Assembly (NCBI GenBank): GCA_015501075.1
Contig: JADNYJ010000008.1
Coordinates: 124,001-188,000, forward strand
DNA: 64,000 nt
Source of the DNA: Gymnopilus junonius
Taxonomy: Eukaryota; Basidiomycota; Agaricomycetes; Agaricales; Galerinaceae
Reading direction: 5' to 3'
Positions 11,160-22,312 of the stretch are shown piece by piece; the first letter of the stretch is position 1; each line of letters begins with the position of its first letter. Under the pieces are notes generated by a model that searched no databases, was not told the DNA's origin, and saw nothing but the letters and a program-made list of their open reading frames with translations. Position numbers and translations under genes: made by a program.

Positions 11160-11387
11160 CTAAGTTCTTTTGACGACCAGGGTCATCTGGCTACTAGTGT
11201 ACCTGAGAAACTCTCTTTTGAGTTTTCTCCAATGCCGACCTAGGCTCCCAATCGAAGTAGATCGCCTTCTTAATGCTGTGGTATGACGCGCTGGGCCCTG
11301 GGGATTACCCTCCCATTCCAAAGCATGTTTCGTCGTCATGAATCCTTCGGAGCAAGTTGCAACTGCGGGAGTTGGATTGGACAACAT
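11160..11387 (-). CDS. small hypothetical protein (75 aa)
   Basis: An open frame starts MLSNPTPAVATCSEGF, is basic in the middle (ALRRRSTSIGSLGRHWRKLK) and ends VVKRT. I do not recognise the family. It lies alone between the Dbp4-like and BTB genes. It could be a small conserved protein, one exon of a larger gene, or chance. Confidence 0.25.
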   Translation of the reverse strand: MLSNPTPAVATCSEGFMTTKHALEWEGNPQGPARHTTALRRRSTSIGSLGRHWRKLKREFLRYTSSQMTLVVKRT

Positions 11388-11570
11388 ATTTTCATTCTCT
11401 AATTATAGTTTCCAAAACAGTAAGTAATTTATTGCGTACTAATAACAATAAATCTTAAAGTCAGGATATCAGATTGTGCGCTGGATGAACGATGCCTGAG
11501 TAAGGGGGTGCATTTCCAATCATACGCTATGAAGACAACAGTGCGACATGAAGCGCCCGTTGAAACGTCA

Positions 11571-12571
11571 TCACACTGCAGCTTTGCCAAATGTGAGATT
11601 ATTCACCTTTACGGTTGTCCACTGGACCACAGCGTCTTTTATCTTATCTTCTAGCACTTGGTGACACATTTCGCAAGTGCTTTGTCCCGAGATCGAACTC
11701 AATACGTTTCGTAAACGATGCGAAGACAAATCTATGGTGTTCATAAAAGTGAGAAAATTTATTTTGACCATATGAGGGTCACTGACCTGCCCTGTCTCCC
11801 AGACGAAATGCGCACTTAGCAGGACCCAGGTTCTTGTCACCTTGTCCTGATTTCCGAATCCACATTTCTTTGTCGGCGCATGGGGATGGGGAGGGCGTAG
11901 AAGGATTTGTTTGAGCATTGTGTGACGCTCCAAATGAAGGATCATCAATTTCTTCAGATAGGTGGAACCCATACGCACCGCCATGTCGTCTGTGATGGTG
12001 GTCAAATCATACGAGAGGAGGTGGCTCAATGCGCTAATGGCTAGGGAGGATAAATTGTGTTGTGCTCCAAGAGCATAAATTTCGAGAGGTTGAGGGGCGC
12101 ATGGGAAAGAAGAAGATCATACAGCTCAGTGTGAGGGTATATGACTGACTCGGGTGAGATGGAATAGTTTGGCATACGATCGACCGCATTCACAAGCGTT
12201 GCAATATCAGGGAAATGGGCTGCTGCTGATGTCCTATACATGGCGTGTAGAATGATATTCAGCTCAGCACTGGGCACGTCGAGCAGGATAATCTCATGCC
12301 TAAATCGTGCCTCGGAGAGTGATGCTGAGAGATAGAGTTCGAATGCCTGCGGGCACTGGTCCAAGATGGTTCTGTCGTGTACATAAAATATGACGCCATC
12401 AGTAAATAATAAAAGAGTATTGGGGTTTGGGATAGTTCCTGCATGGAAAACGGTCGAGATAGGGACTGTCTCAAAGTCAGTCAGTGGTAGTGTCGCGTCG
12501 TCCAGTAGTGCTGTAAATTCTTCTCCAGGTAAGGATAGGTACTGGTTCATATTCGGAAGACGACGATCCAT
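11571..12571 (-). CDS. BTB/POZ-domain protein
   Basis: This protein resembles the abundant agaricomycete BTB proteins, whose POZ fold mediates dimerisation and cullin-3 or transcription-factor contacts. The start MDRRLPNMNQYLSLPGEEF at 12571 leads to a POZ-like core: LLLFTDGVIFYVHDRTILDQCPQAFELYL, then RFRHEIILLDVPSAELNIILHAMYR. The BACK-like continuation reads PLEIYALGAQHNLSSLAISALSHLLSYDL, DDMAVRMGSTYLKKLMILHLER, and a Cys-containing tail (CEMCHQVLEDKIKDAVVQW). Near 12085 one base is missing: the frame from SHAPLNL must slip to reach QPLEIYALGAQHNL. The role in this fungus is unknown. Confidence 0.65.
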
Positions 12572-12630
12572 GGTAACTTTTTCACATATTTATAAAGATG
12601 ACGAAAATTCAGCAAGTTTAAAAGCGAAGA

Positions 12631-13269
12631 TCATCTGACTGTAATTGAGGGCGCCGTGTAGATTTGCACTGCATGATGATGTTTGGCGACACCATGTAGG
12701 AACGCTTCTACTGTCGCAACAGTCTGGTACCGATGTTTTTCAATTGGAAGATTCTTGAAGGTGGGGATTTTCATGACGTCTGTTCAACAGAAGGCTTCAG
12801 CATCCGATAAGGTCAGATCCCATGTGCAAATTGATTGTAGGTCAACTAGAACTTACAGAAGAAAAGTAAAGGCGTATGGCCCCCGTTGGTGGAACATATG
12901 CTGGTAAGGAAGTCTGTATCTCGTCGGTATTTCACGACGAAGATGAAGATTTGCTGAAGTGGCCCCCCTAGTACTTAACTTTCTGAGTCTTTCCCCAAGG
13001 TCATAGGCCCTAAACTCGAGGTGTAGACTGTAGAAGTTGTGGTGAGCTATGTATGAAGGCCTTATGGTAGCGGTTTTCATGAGGAGTAGCTGGAAGATCA
13101 AGCTTCAAGATATGAAGCTACGTGAAGGCGGCCATGGATGATCGCTGGAAGAAGAAAAGGGACAGTGTTACATAATCGGGTTCAGACCTGTTGTCCCGCG
13201 TGTTCCGCAGTTTGGGAAGCTGAACAACTTCGCCAGAGACTCTGATCTTCTTTTCTTCCTCTCCTTTCA
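12631..13269 (-). CDS. possible intron-containing hypothetical gene
   Basis: Two adjoining minus-strand blocks look coding: MKGEEEKKIRVSGEVVQLPK near 13269, and FRAYDLGERLRKLSTRGA continuing to LPYQHMFHQRGPYAF. A plausible intron with a GTAAGT donor near 12857 leads to MKIPTFKNLPIEKHRYQTVA and a stop at 12631. Frames between the blocks do not join cleanly, and I recognise no family. This may be a real but error-broken gene, a relic, or chance. Confidence 0.25.
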
Positions 13270-13392
13270 TTACTGAGCTTCTAGACACTATATATTTCAA
13301 AGATTATCTGAAAATCTCGAGAGTAGCCTCCAAATTCGACCTGAACTTGAGACTAGCCTTGGGGTCGCGGCTGACAGATTCGGATTGGCATC

Positions 13393-14585
13393 ATGTTATT
13401 CTCCCTTACGTCTCGCATAGTCAGGTGTGTGGTTTGTTACCATAAGCTTATGTATTTCCGAGACAACATTGTTCATCCCTGAAATCCTTCTTAAATATCG
13501 CACAGTGCATTGGCTGCTTTCCTTTATCCAGGCTATGCATCGTACAAGACTCTGAGCCAACGCCCGGCATCTGAGGCAGACCTGGAGAGATGGCTCATGT
13601 ATTGGTCGGTGTTGGGTTGCGTAGTAGGAGTGGAATACCTAGCGGAATGGCTGGTATCATGGTAAATACAAGCGCCTTCGAAAATGAATAAAGCAACGAA
13701 ATCTCACCTACAACATATCCTAGGATCCCTCTATACTCAACTTTCAAAGCCATCTTCCTCCTCTACCTTGCCCTTCCTCAAACCCAAGGATCGACATATA
13801 TCTACCTGGTCCACCTCCGCCCATTCTTCGCTACGCACGAGAAACAGATTGACAGTGCAATCGCCGAGATACGAGGCCGCGCGTACCGCTTCATACAAGA
13901 GAAAGCCCGGACACTCTGGGCTGCTCTCATAGGGGCGCTCGCTCCAGGAGGTGCGGGTGGCCAACCTGATTCATTTCTTAACCAACCTGCCAATCCAACT
14001 GGCCAGCCTCCTACACCTGGCAACCAGCCAACTGGACCTACCCAGCTCCTTTCGTCTTTGTGGACTTCTTATGGCCCAGGTATTATCGCTGGAGGCGCAG
14101 CGTTGCTGCGACAGACAGCCGCGGCTACCTTGCCCGGACAGGGTGCTCCAGGCGGTCAGGCTACCGCTGATGCTCGTGCCCTAAACACACCTTCAGGATC
14201 AGGATTCTTCAATCCAGCCCTCGATCCAGCTGAAAGGCGAAGGCAGCTAGAGGCCGAATTGGCTTCTATGTCCGCTTTTCCTCCTTCAACCTCTTCTGTC
14301 CCCATCCCACCTGCCAATAACCCTGCACGCCCAAACATCTCCCCATCCTCCTCCAGCTCCTCCGGATCGGGGCTTAGAGAACGCACAATGTCTTCTGGAA
14401 AGTTTGAAGAAATTAGAGGGAACGATGTAGAGGGGTATGAAGTGGAGGAAGAATTCGTGGGCGGGTTCGTTGCTGGTGGTGAGAGTGCAACGGCACAGAA
14501 GAGAACCACAAGCTGGTTTGGAGGTTGGGGATCTGCAAGTGGAAAGGACGAAAAGGGCGCGTATGAGAGGGTCAAGAGCGAGTAG
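13393..14585 (+). CDS. TB2/DP1/HVA22 (Yop1/REEP-like) membrane protein
   Basis: This is an ER-membrane-shaping protein of the Yop1/REEP family. A short first exon (MLFSLTSRIVS) joins ALAAFLYPGYASYKTLSQRP, EADLERWLMYWSVLGCVVG and VEYLAEWLVSWIPLYSTFKA. Next comes IFLLYLALPQTQGSTYIYLV, then HLRPFFATHEKQIDSAIAEI. These are the two hairpin membrane segments and the amphipathic helix of the family. The long C-terminal tail (about 200 residues) is Pro/Gly/Gln-rich and then Ser-rich, and ends with SWFGGWGSASGKDEKGAYER. Such a tail is longer than yeast Yop1 but usual for basidiomycete homologues. Introns at about 13428-13502 and 13660-13722 are clean, and the frame is intact. Confidence 0.88.
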
Positions 14586-15189
14586 ATTCCCATCCGGCCC
14601 CTTTTAATTGCAAGGCATGATATTACATCATTTTCCCATTTCCCATCCCCGGCCATTGTTCTCCTATTCCACCATTAATGGTCTGTCTCTGCCTGCATGT
14701 CTGTCCGTCCACTCGTGCTCTCTCTCCTTTCTCGCTGAACCCCCAATTCTGATACATACATTTTCACACATGTCGCACTCATCATTGAACGAAACAACAT
14801 TGTATATATATAATTCTCTCTTCCCCCCGAAATTAAATTTTTGACTCGACTGTGAGTGGGACAAATTCCCATCGATCTGCGGTGACTCGACCACTTAACG
14901 CAACGTGTTCTTTACCTGCCCTTCGCTTGTGACCTTTGACCTGTCAAGACCAAAGTTCCCTGATTCCCGATTAGGTATTTTTCCGAATTTCAACAAATTT
15001 TTGAGCCACCACCCACCTGCCCGGCCTTCGCCATACATTCCTGAAGCTTAATCAAAGGCCACATTGAGGCCTCGCGCTTCTTAAGCGTGCACAATATATA
15101 TAATGAGGCCTTATGTGGGCGGACAATCAGACCCTTTTGATTTCTTTTCCTTCTTCATCTTTGTCGACTCACTTGAAGAGAACAAGAAA
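14586..15189. other. intergenic region with downstream gene promoter
   Basis: This holds the 3' UTR of the HVA22-like gene and the 5' region of the kinase-like gene. A TATATATAA-like stretch (ATATATATAATGAGG) lies at about 15093, roughly 95 bp before the next ATG. No other feature was seen. Confidence 0.35.
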
Positions 15190-18154
15190 ATGGTGGGCAC
15201 TACCACTACAGTTGAAACCGTCCAAGAAACGTGTAAGTAGCTATCCGCCCTCACATTGCCTTATTTGACTTGAGAAATAATTAACGACCTTTCATCCATC
15301 CTAGTGGTGCCCGAATGCGAGGCTCTCCCACAGACCGGTCGTATCTTTCTCCAGGGGAGTACATGCAAGGCAGAGGAGGCCCACGACGGTAAGGCTTTGT
15401 AAATTTCCATCTACGTCGTACTCTGTGCTGATAGATATCGATTTATAGCACTGATCGTTAGATCCGATGAGCCTGAGACGCCTGCGCACGACATAGACGC
15501 CGTAGTCACAGAGATCGTCCCATGCGAGCAAGAAGTAAGGGAAGAGCAAGCCGAAGAAGAACAACTTCAAGGCTTGGAGATAGTAGGCGATAGCACTGCG
15601 ATTGGGATCGTCCATGAATCGCGTGAGTATGAGTTGTCCCTGCACGCACTTTGATAAGTGACTCAACCGTCAACTTACTTTTGGTTTATATTTAGCGCCG
15701 ATCGGACGCGAACCAGATGTCCTCCCCAACGCAAGCGCTGCCGCCGTTAAACCTGAACACGGAATAGTCCAGGACCGTAAGTATTATTGATTCCGTTTTT
15801 AGTGGTTATGCAGACAACACCGACTAACGTTGTTTTTTTCAGTCCTCATCACACCCAATAAGCCCGAGACTAGCGAACGCGAAACAGATGCCTTGATCAT
15901 AGAGAACATCGCGCGCAAACAAAAGAAGAAGGGCAGCCGGGCCTCGACATATCCCAGATATGCCCCAAGACGTACTCAGAGCGCTACACAGAACTCATCA
16001 TCCAAAATCTTGAAAATGAGCGAGGCTTCGACATCACCGAGGACATCTTCACACGATTCCGCTACTCCAAGTCGACCAAATGGAATTTTGTATTCAATAG
16101 TTGGTCCCTTTCTAAAGACAATGAAGTCTTCTACTTGCGTGTCTTCAATGGCGTGGACAAGCAAGGTTCGCGTGGGCTGGCTAAATTCGCTGGGAGCGGA
16201 GATGGTCACGCAGCTCTTTGGGGAGAAACGCTCGCCGACTTCTTCCGTGTTGCGCGCCTGAATTCGAAGGTGTATAGTTCCAGCTTCCTGTATAATTTCG
16301 TTCGAAGCCAGGGAAAAGACATTCCGCCGTTTGCGAAAGACCTAATGGCCCTCGCGGAGAGGGAGGACCGTCCACGCGTTGTCCCTGTGTATAGTTTTGA
16401 GCAACTGATACGTAACAGCGAAGCTTGGGTCCGAGAGCAAGAGGACGTGGTGTCTTGGACTAGGCCCGGTAGACCGGGCGAGAAGATCGAAGGAAAGGAG
16501 AAGGACCCTTGGGAGGTTCCCGAATCTGTCAGTCACCATATATTTTACGAGCAAGGAGTTCCTCAGAGCTAATAGGTTTTTACAGTGGCCTCCAGAGTCG
16601 GTCTTCAGTCCATCAGCATATCCCAGTCCATGGCCGTTTGAGCCCTTTAAGAAACAATGGTGGCACCCTCAAGAGAAATTTGGCAACTTCATCCATACAC
16701 CGAAACTACAGCAATATATTCCCCAGCATCTCCTACCCGAAACGCTGGTTGTGCACGATCCTTACGATATTCTCGGCGCTCGTGGTAATTACTTTAACGG
16801 CACGCCTTGGATAGCAAAGGACGACATCGCCAGAATTTACAAGTTGAAGCCTAGCAATACCAAACAGCCTCGAGAGATCCAGGACATCAAGGAATATGAA
16901 GAAGAAATCACAAGAGTCAAGAACGTTAGAGAAGCTTTCCTTGCCAAGCCACACTCACGGGCGGAGATGCCTGACGGGATGGTGTATCAGTCCGAAACTA
17001 CTAAAGACTTCCACCTCGGCCCATGCAAGCCACCTGTGTTTATTGTATTTCCTTCAAAGCCTCCTCAACCTCCGGCAAAGACAGCGCACCTCTATGTAAC
17101 ACCTGCTGCACGTCTGGGATCTGGCAACCATTCCTATGTATATCAAGCCGAGTTCGAGGTACCGCGCTCCTTCCTCGCCAGTGAGGAAATTTGCAGCGAG
17201 TGTGTTTTGCAAGATGTGAAGCGGATTCTAGAAGAGGAGGATGGCCCGAACGGAGAGCGGCGAGACGCAAGGTGGGATGAACTCAGTGGGAGGTACACTG
17301 TCAAAGTCCGAGGGACGCCTGCCAGGAGTGTTATGCTCGGAGACGAGGTGCACAAGTTTAAGCCTGATAGCCGCAAAGTGGAGGTCGTATATGACGGTCC
17401 ATACCGTGCCATCGAAGCGAAGGTGGGCTACCAGAACCTAGAGCGGGGGCCATACTGCGAGCATTTTCGTAAAGACCGAATTCATCCGCTGACTACCAAG
17501 GTTCAAGTTGCTGCAAAAATCTCCATGGAAGATGATGACCACCTTTACTATGAGGCAAACAACTATCGTGCCTTTCCCAAGGATTTTTTCGAGCATTACA
17601 ATGGTTTCAACTTGGTTCGTCCAGTGACTGAGCCTACCCCCGTCGGAGCAATCGTACCACAGTTCTATGGGTACTACGTCCTGGACAAGGACGATGAGCG
17701 GAACAAGGAATGGGCCGATGACTATCTCAGTCCTATACTTCTCGTTGAAGACTGTGGCACTTCTATCGACCCTGACGACCTCAGCCAAGATGATACGTGA
17801 GTGACCATGCTCAGAAATATCTATCCAATCTCACCTGAACTTCTTGTTCCCAGTCGTGAATGCATATCTCTTTTCTACAGGATGCATGCTGTAGACTACT
17901 ACCATGGATCACCATATAGGAGGAACATCGTCCGCCAGCCTGGCCCACTAAATGAGCATCCGTTAGTGAGGCAGGCAAATGCGACGGCTGCTGTGCCAGG
18001 GACCAGTCGTATGGGCACAAATTGGAGTTATCGCCTCATTGATTTCGGTCGGACTCGACATAAGACCAAAACGGACTACGATGATTACTCGTGGACCATG
18101 GACTGGGAGACTGGAAAAATGAGGAGTTGGCTTCGGGGAGGTTCGCTGAGTTAG
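15190..18154 (+). CDS. agaricomycete kinase-like protein lacking the HRD aspartate
   Basis: A low-complexity acidic N-terminus spread over several small exons (MVGTTTTVETVQET, DEPETPAHDIDAVVTEI) leads to a fungal-specific block: GFDITEDIFTRFRYSKSTKW, FYLRVFNGVDKQGSRGL, WGETLADFFRVARLNSKVYS. The C-terminal half is a protein-kinase-like fold. It has a glycine-loop equivalent (ARLGSGNHSYVYQAEFEV), the VAIK-type lysine (VQVAAKISMED), a hinge region (LSPILLVEDCGTSI), a catalytic-loop equivalent YYHGSPYRRNIVRQPGPL and YRLIDFGRTRH. Ser replaces the HRD aspartate, so activity is doubtful. One base is missing near 15930 (KQKKK/GQPGLDIS). The intron before RECISLFYRMHA is clean. Substrate and role are unknown. 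Confidence 0.72.
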
Positions 18155-19114
18155 GATAATTGTTGCCGCTTTGTTTCTCAAATAATTAAAATAGTTCAGC
18201 AGAGAGAGAGTTTGTCTGTTATCACTTACAATATAGAGTTTACAAATCTTCCCTCTCAACAGTCTGCCTGAACAAACCTTTAGAAATATTTTTAACGATG
18301 TAACTGATGTAGCACATACTGGCAGGTTGGTAATGTTGTTGTTTCAGAGCGAGCCTTCTCCGCCAACTTGAAGCACGAACTCTATTTTAGTGCTCACTGT
18401 CGATTGAAGCATTGAAGTGGTTGGGATCAAGTCGGGACTATAGTCGGGTCGATCGAATTGATGCGCTGACCCTGAAATGTCGGTCCGATCCCGACTCCGA
18501 ACCTTACGGGATTGTTACGGGACCTCTTTCTTCTGTACTCTCATGTCCATGACGCCGACAACCAGATTTAGCCACACGGAACTTTCACCAATGTTTATCA
18601 CTTCGAAGTGCCGTTCATGATGGTCCATCCGTATCAAGCGCATTTTCTGTCAAGGTGAAATAGCGGAGGTACAAAATTCTGGACACCTGTCGGAAGCAGT
18701 CAAATGACACTTTCGTTACACTTCGAAGAGGCCGGCTCTTTCGAGATGTTTTGCCGTCTTCTGATGTTTTGAACTGGCATCCACATGCGGCTATGCATGT
18801 CCGGGCGAAGCCAACGATTTTCCAAACGAAGATCTGCGCGGCCGTCTCCAATTCGTGGATGTTGATCAAAGATGTTTACCCTACGGGATTGTGACCGTGA
18901 AGGATTAGTATCAAACCTTTAAAAGAGGTCGTCAATGTGAGGAGGTTGTTCAGCGCGTTCCGCGTTTTAACCCTCTCGTTTCCCTTTCCTCATACACCTT
19001 ACACGTCTAGCACAGTAAACTATCTGTCTATAATCTAATCCTCGGAGCGTAAGTCGCTTGTCGCCCTCGTCATTGTGGATTAAACTAACCTATCAGATCA
19101 GGTCCCATTCGACT
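18155..19114. other. intergenic region with a faint hAT-transposase remnant
   Basis: About 1 kb without an intact gene. At 18314-18415 a plus frame reads YWQVGNVVVSERAFSANLK, resembling the C-terminal hAT dimerisation motif (W...SERxFSA), then ends. The 300 bp before 19115 should contain the promoter of the secreted hydrolase. Confidence 0.3.
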
Positions 19115-21106
19115 ATGAAAATTTCCACATTACTAGCCTCACTGGGCTCCTTGCTCGCAACGACCTTGGCAGCACCCACTGAACCAAGTTCGCTAGCTGC
19201 AAGGTCTATTCCAGCATGGCAATTTTACTATGGCGTCACCGCTGCCCAACACCAGACTAGTTTCAACCAATGGTCAGCAGCAGGATACCGCATGATCTCG
19301 CTCAGTGCATATGGTCAACCGCCTAACAACCTCTACACCGCTGTATGGGTCCAGCGCTCCGGGTCATCCTGGCAAGCTATTCATGAAGCCAGCGCTTCAG
19401 CGTACCAATCATGGTTTGATACGAATAACCAAGCCGGATACGTTTCAACCATTGTTACTGTCACCGGCCCATCTTCCTCTCCTGTGTATGCTGGTGTGAT
19501 GGAAAAAAATGGCGTCACGGACTGGTACCAAAAGTGTGGATTAACAAACAGTCAATACTACAACGAGCTGAACAGTGCTCAAATCAACCGTTTCTTCCTC
19601 AAATCTTTCGCGGAATATGGCTCTGCTTCGGATCGACGGTATTGCGGTATCTGGTATTATAATCAACAGTACGACAAATACACAGCATTCGTGGACGACT
19701 CCTACAACGTCTACCAAACAACCTTCAACGCAGAGACGACAAAACCATACTGGCGGCCATCCTATCTCTCTGTCTCCGAGGATCACCTTATTTCTTCTGC
19801 ATTTGTCGATACCGATATTGGCCCATGGGTGGCGAGACATGCAATGACTGCGAGCGACCTTCAAGCAGAATACGAGACCCAGAGCGCTGCTGGATACTAC
19901 ATCGTTCATCTCCAAGGTGGCGGAACAGGATCCAATGCCAACTACGCCGCCATATTCGCTACTCAGGACATTCCGACGCCTCGAAGCTGGAGAGTCACCG
20001 GCAGCGTGACTGGCTTCCAGAACAACAACGCTGCTGCAAATCAAGCGGATAGCTTGATGCAATCATTCATGCAGGCCAACGGTATCCGACAAGCTCAATT
20101 CACAGTGGGTTTGAATGGAAATATTATCCTCCAGCGAGCATATTCCTGGAGCGAGTCTACGAGGCACACCACGTCAACCAGCGACGTCTTCCTTCTTGCG
20201 AGTATCAGCAAAATGTTCTTGGAAGCGGCCGTCCAGACACTTTACGACCGCAATCTCCTTACGCCATCCACCTTAGTCTATCCCCTCCTTGGGTATACCA
20301 ACACGCCAGATGCTCGCTTACAACAAATCACCGTCGACCAGCTTTTGACGCATTATGGAGGCCTTGACGATTCTCAAACCGGTTTCGATCCCGCCTACAG
20401 CATGCGCCAAATCGCTATTACTCAAGGCACAGGCGCCAATCCTGCTACCATCAAAGATATCGTGGACTACATGTCTCGTGTTACATTGGACTTCAATCCC
20501 GGTGCCAGATATGCCTATTCCAACTACGGTTATATCCTCCTCAGCTATCTTGTCGAGTACGTTACTGGGCAGGACTATTACGCCTACCTGAAATCTGCTG
20601 TCTTGGAGCCTGGAGGATACGATGTTAGACAGTGGACTTCCAGTCCAAGCGCGCACGCCAACGATCCTATTACCCAGGAATCGAGAAATACAGGATTGAG
20701 TGCCGCCCAGCCACAAAGTCAGCTTTTAATTGCTGATATCTTCAGCGGCGACGGTATGTACAAGGAGAATGACTACGGAGGTGCGGCTTTGGCGGCTTCT
20801 GCAACAACACTGGTCAATTTCATCCACACTCATGGTGCGCTTTTTCGAGTTCCCTTTCATTATTTCATTGACTGACAGACCATTTTTGTAGCTGTCTGGG
20901 GGATTGGAGGTCGCCAACCGGGTAGCTGGGCCCGTGAAGGTAGCACTCCTGGTACAGAAACTTGGGCATCATCTCTGCAAAATGGTATTGATTATTCGGT
21001 CGTCATCAACACTCGCGACTTCCCTTCTCAAAGTTCAGATCTATTTGCTGATGTTTTGTGCCCGACTACTATCCCTAATTTCCTTAATGCCAATCCAACG
21101 GCTTAG
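19115..21106 (+). CDS. secreted serine hydrolase, polyglycine-hydrolase-like (beta-lactamase fold)
   Basis: This predicted secreted protein has 644 residues in two exons (19115-20834 and 20892-21106). A signal peptide (MKISTLLASLGSLLATTLAA) is followed by a repeated N-terminal domain rich in Tyr/Trp: WSAAGYRMISLSAYG, YTAVWVQRSGSSWQA, SAAGYYIVHLQGGG. This resembles the tandem-repeat domain found in fungal polyglycine hydrolases, which cleave glycine linkers of plant class IV chitinases. The C-terminal half is a class-C beta-lactamase/transpeptidase-like hydrolase. It has an SxxK motif (ASISKMF, Ser363/Lys366), a YxN motif (YSNYGY, Tyr468-Asn470) and VWGIGGR near the end. The chosen ATG begins the signal peptide; the frame upstream is open but lacks an ATG. 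The frame is intact. Chitinase as substrate is inferred; a general esterase or peptidase is the alternative. Confidence 0.8.
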
Positions 21107-22304
21107 TTTCTCAAGAGGTTCTAGAGAACTGAGCGTGATCGGAACTTTGGACTTGGGATTGTGATGGGATTAGGCAGCAGTATGTTGTAGCTCACATTGA
21201 ATAAAAGTAATTGCCCTTGACAGGACGAATTCGTCGTACGCATGCTATGCATCTGTCAGGACCACGCTTTTCAAATTAGAGTTCAACTTTCAGAGTGGTA
21301 TATAGCACTGATAATTTATCTGGACAAAGTCCAGGACGCAACTGTAGCTATTTATTACTCTATGATTTCGGCGAGCAACGCACCTGATGACCACCCGGCG
21401 AAAATTTAAAAACTTGTCTCCGTTTCACCAAGTTTTTTGAACACAACATCTCTCTATGCAGCGCATTTCCTTTTCGCTCTTTCACTGCCCTTCCCGTAGT
21501 AACCTTTGTACACCCTTTTTCAATGGACCCCTTCGAACTCGGCGTTATTTGCCACTGCCAAACCACTGGCACGGGAGACATTCCGTCTGGCACCGACGCT
21601 ATGCGACTCGGTGACTAGGTTCTTTTCTTTTCTTTCCTCTCGTCTTTCACGCTGGCAGCCTTTTGCTCGTGTCTGGCATGTCTGTGACTTCGTGGGCACT
21701 TCCGTCATGTAGACCTTCGGTCTCGTCAGGGGTCGTCTATCATTGTTTTCAAGGCAGCATAAGGAACTTATCCTCCCGACTCCAGTTTCTCCGGAATGTC
21801 AATTATTTGTAAAACTGTCCCTCGAACACAAGGTAGCCACCATTACAAACTATTTGACTTCCTACTTTAAGTAAGACCCCCTGTTTCTGTTATCTGTATC
21901 CAAATCAGCATTGTTGTAGCTTTGAGCCATGTTGTATGTAAGTTGAACCGAGTCAAACTGCACTCGTCGGTTGCTGAAGAATTCTTCTCCGAGTCCGCGT
22001 TTGAGCGATATTGTGATAGCGTACAATTATCCATTGTATGTAGGCTAACCGGAGTCGTTCCTTAATCGTTATCATTATCAGCATACTGGCATCGCGTCCC
22101 ATTGTGTTTCATGATCGATTTTCTTTAGTTGCACTTGTTAAAGTTTAAAATTAATGCCTTTGTCTTGGGCCAGAAGCACGGGTACTTTTTGATTATTTCT
22201 ATTAACTGTGATTCTCGTGAACAATATTAATCAAGACGCGTTAGGAGGGCCGACGCGACGCGTTGCGCAATGCGCGTACATGTACACGTGACAGGACTTG
22301 TTTG
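21107..22304. other. intergenic region with a cluster of short palindromes
   Basis: No gene was recognised. Just before the transposon lie TTGCGCAA (22263-22270), GTACATGTAC (22276-22285) and CACGTG (22285-22290), preceded by ACGCGACGCGT. The rest is featureless to me. Confidence 0.4.
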
Positions 22305-22312
22305 GACAATGG
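22305..22312. repeat. target-site duplication, left copy
   Basis: GACAATGG directly precedes the left end of the hAT-type element. The identical 8 bp directly follow its right end. An 8-bp duplication is the hallmark of hAT insertion. Confidence 0.75.
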
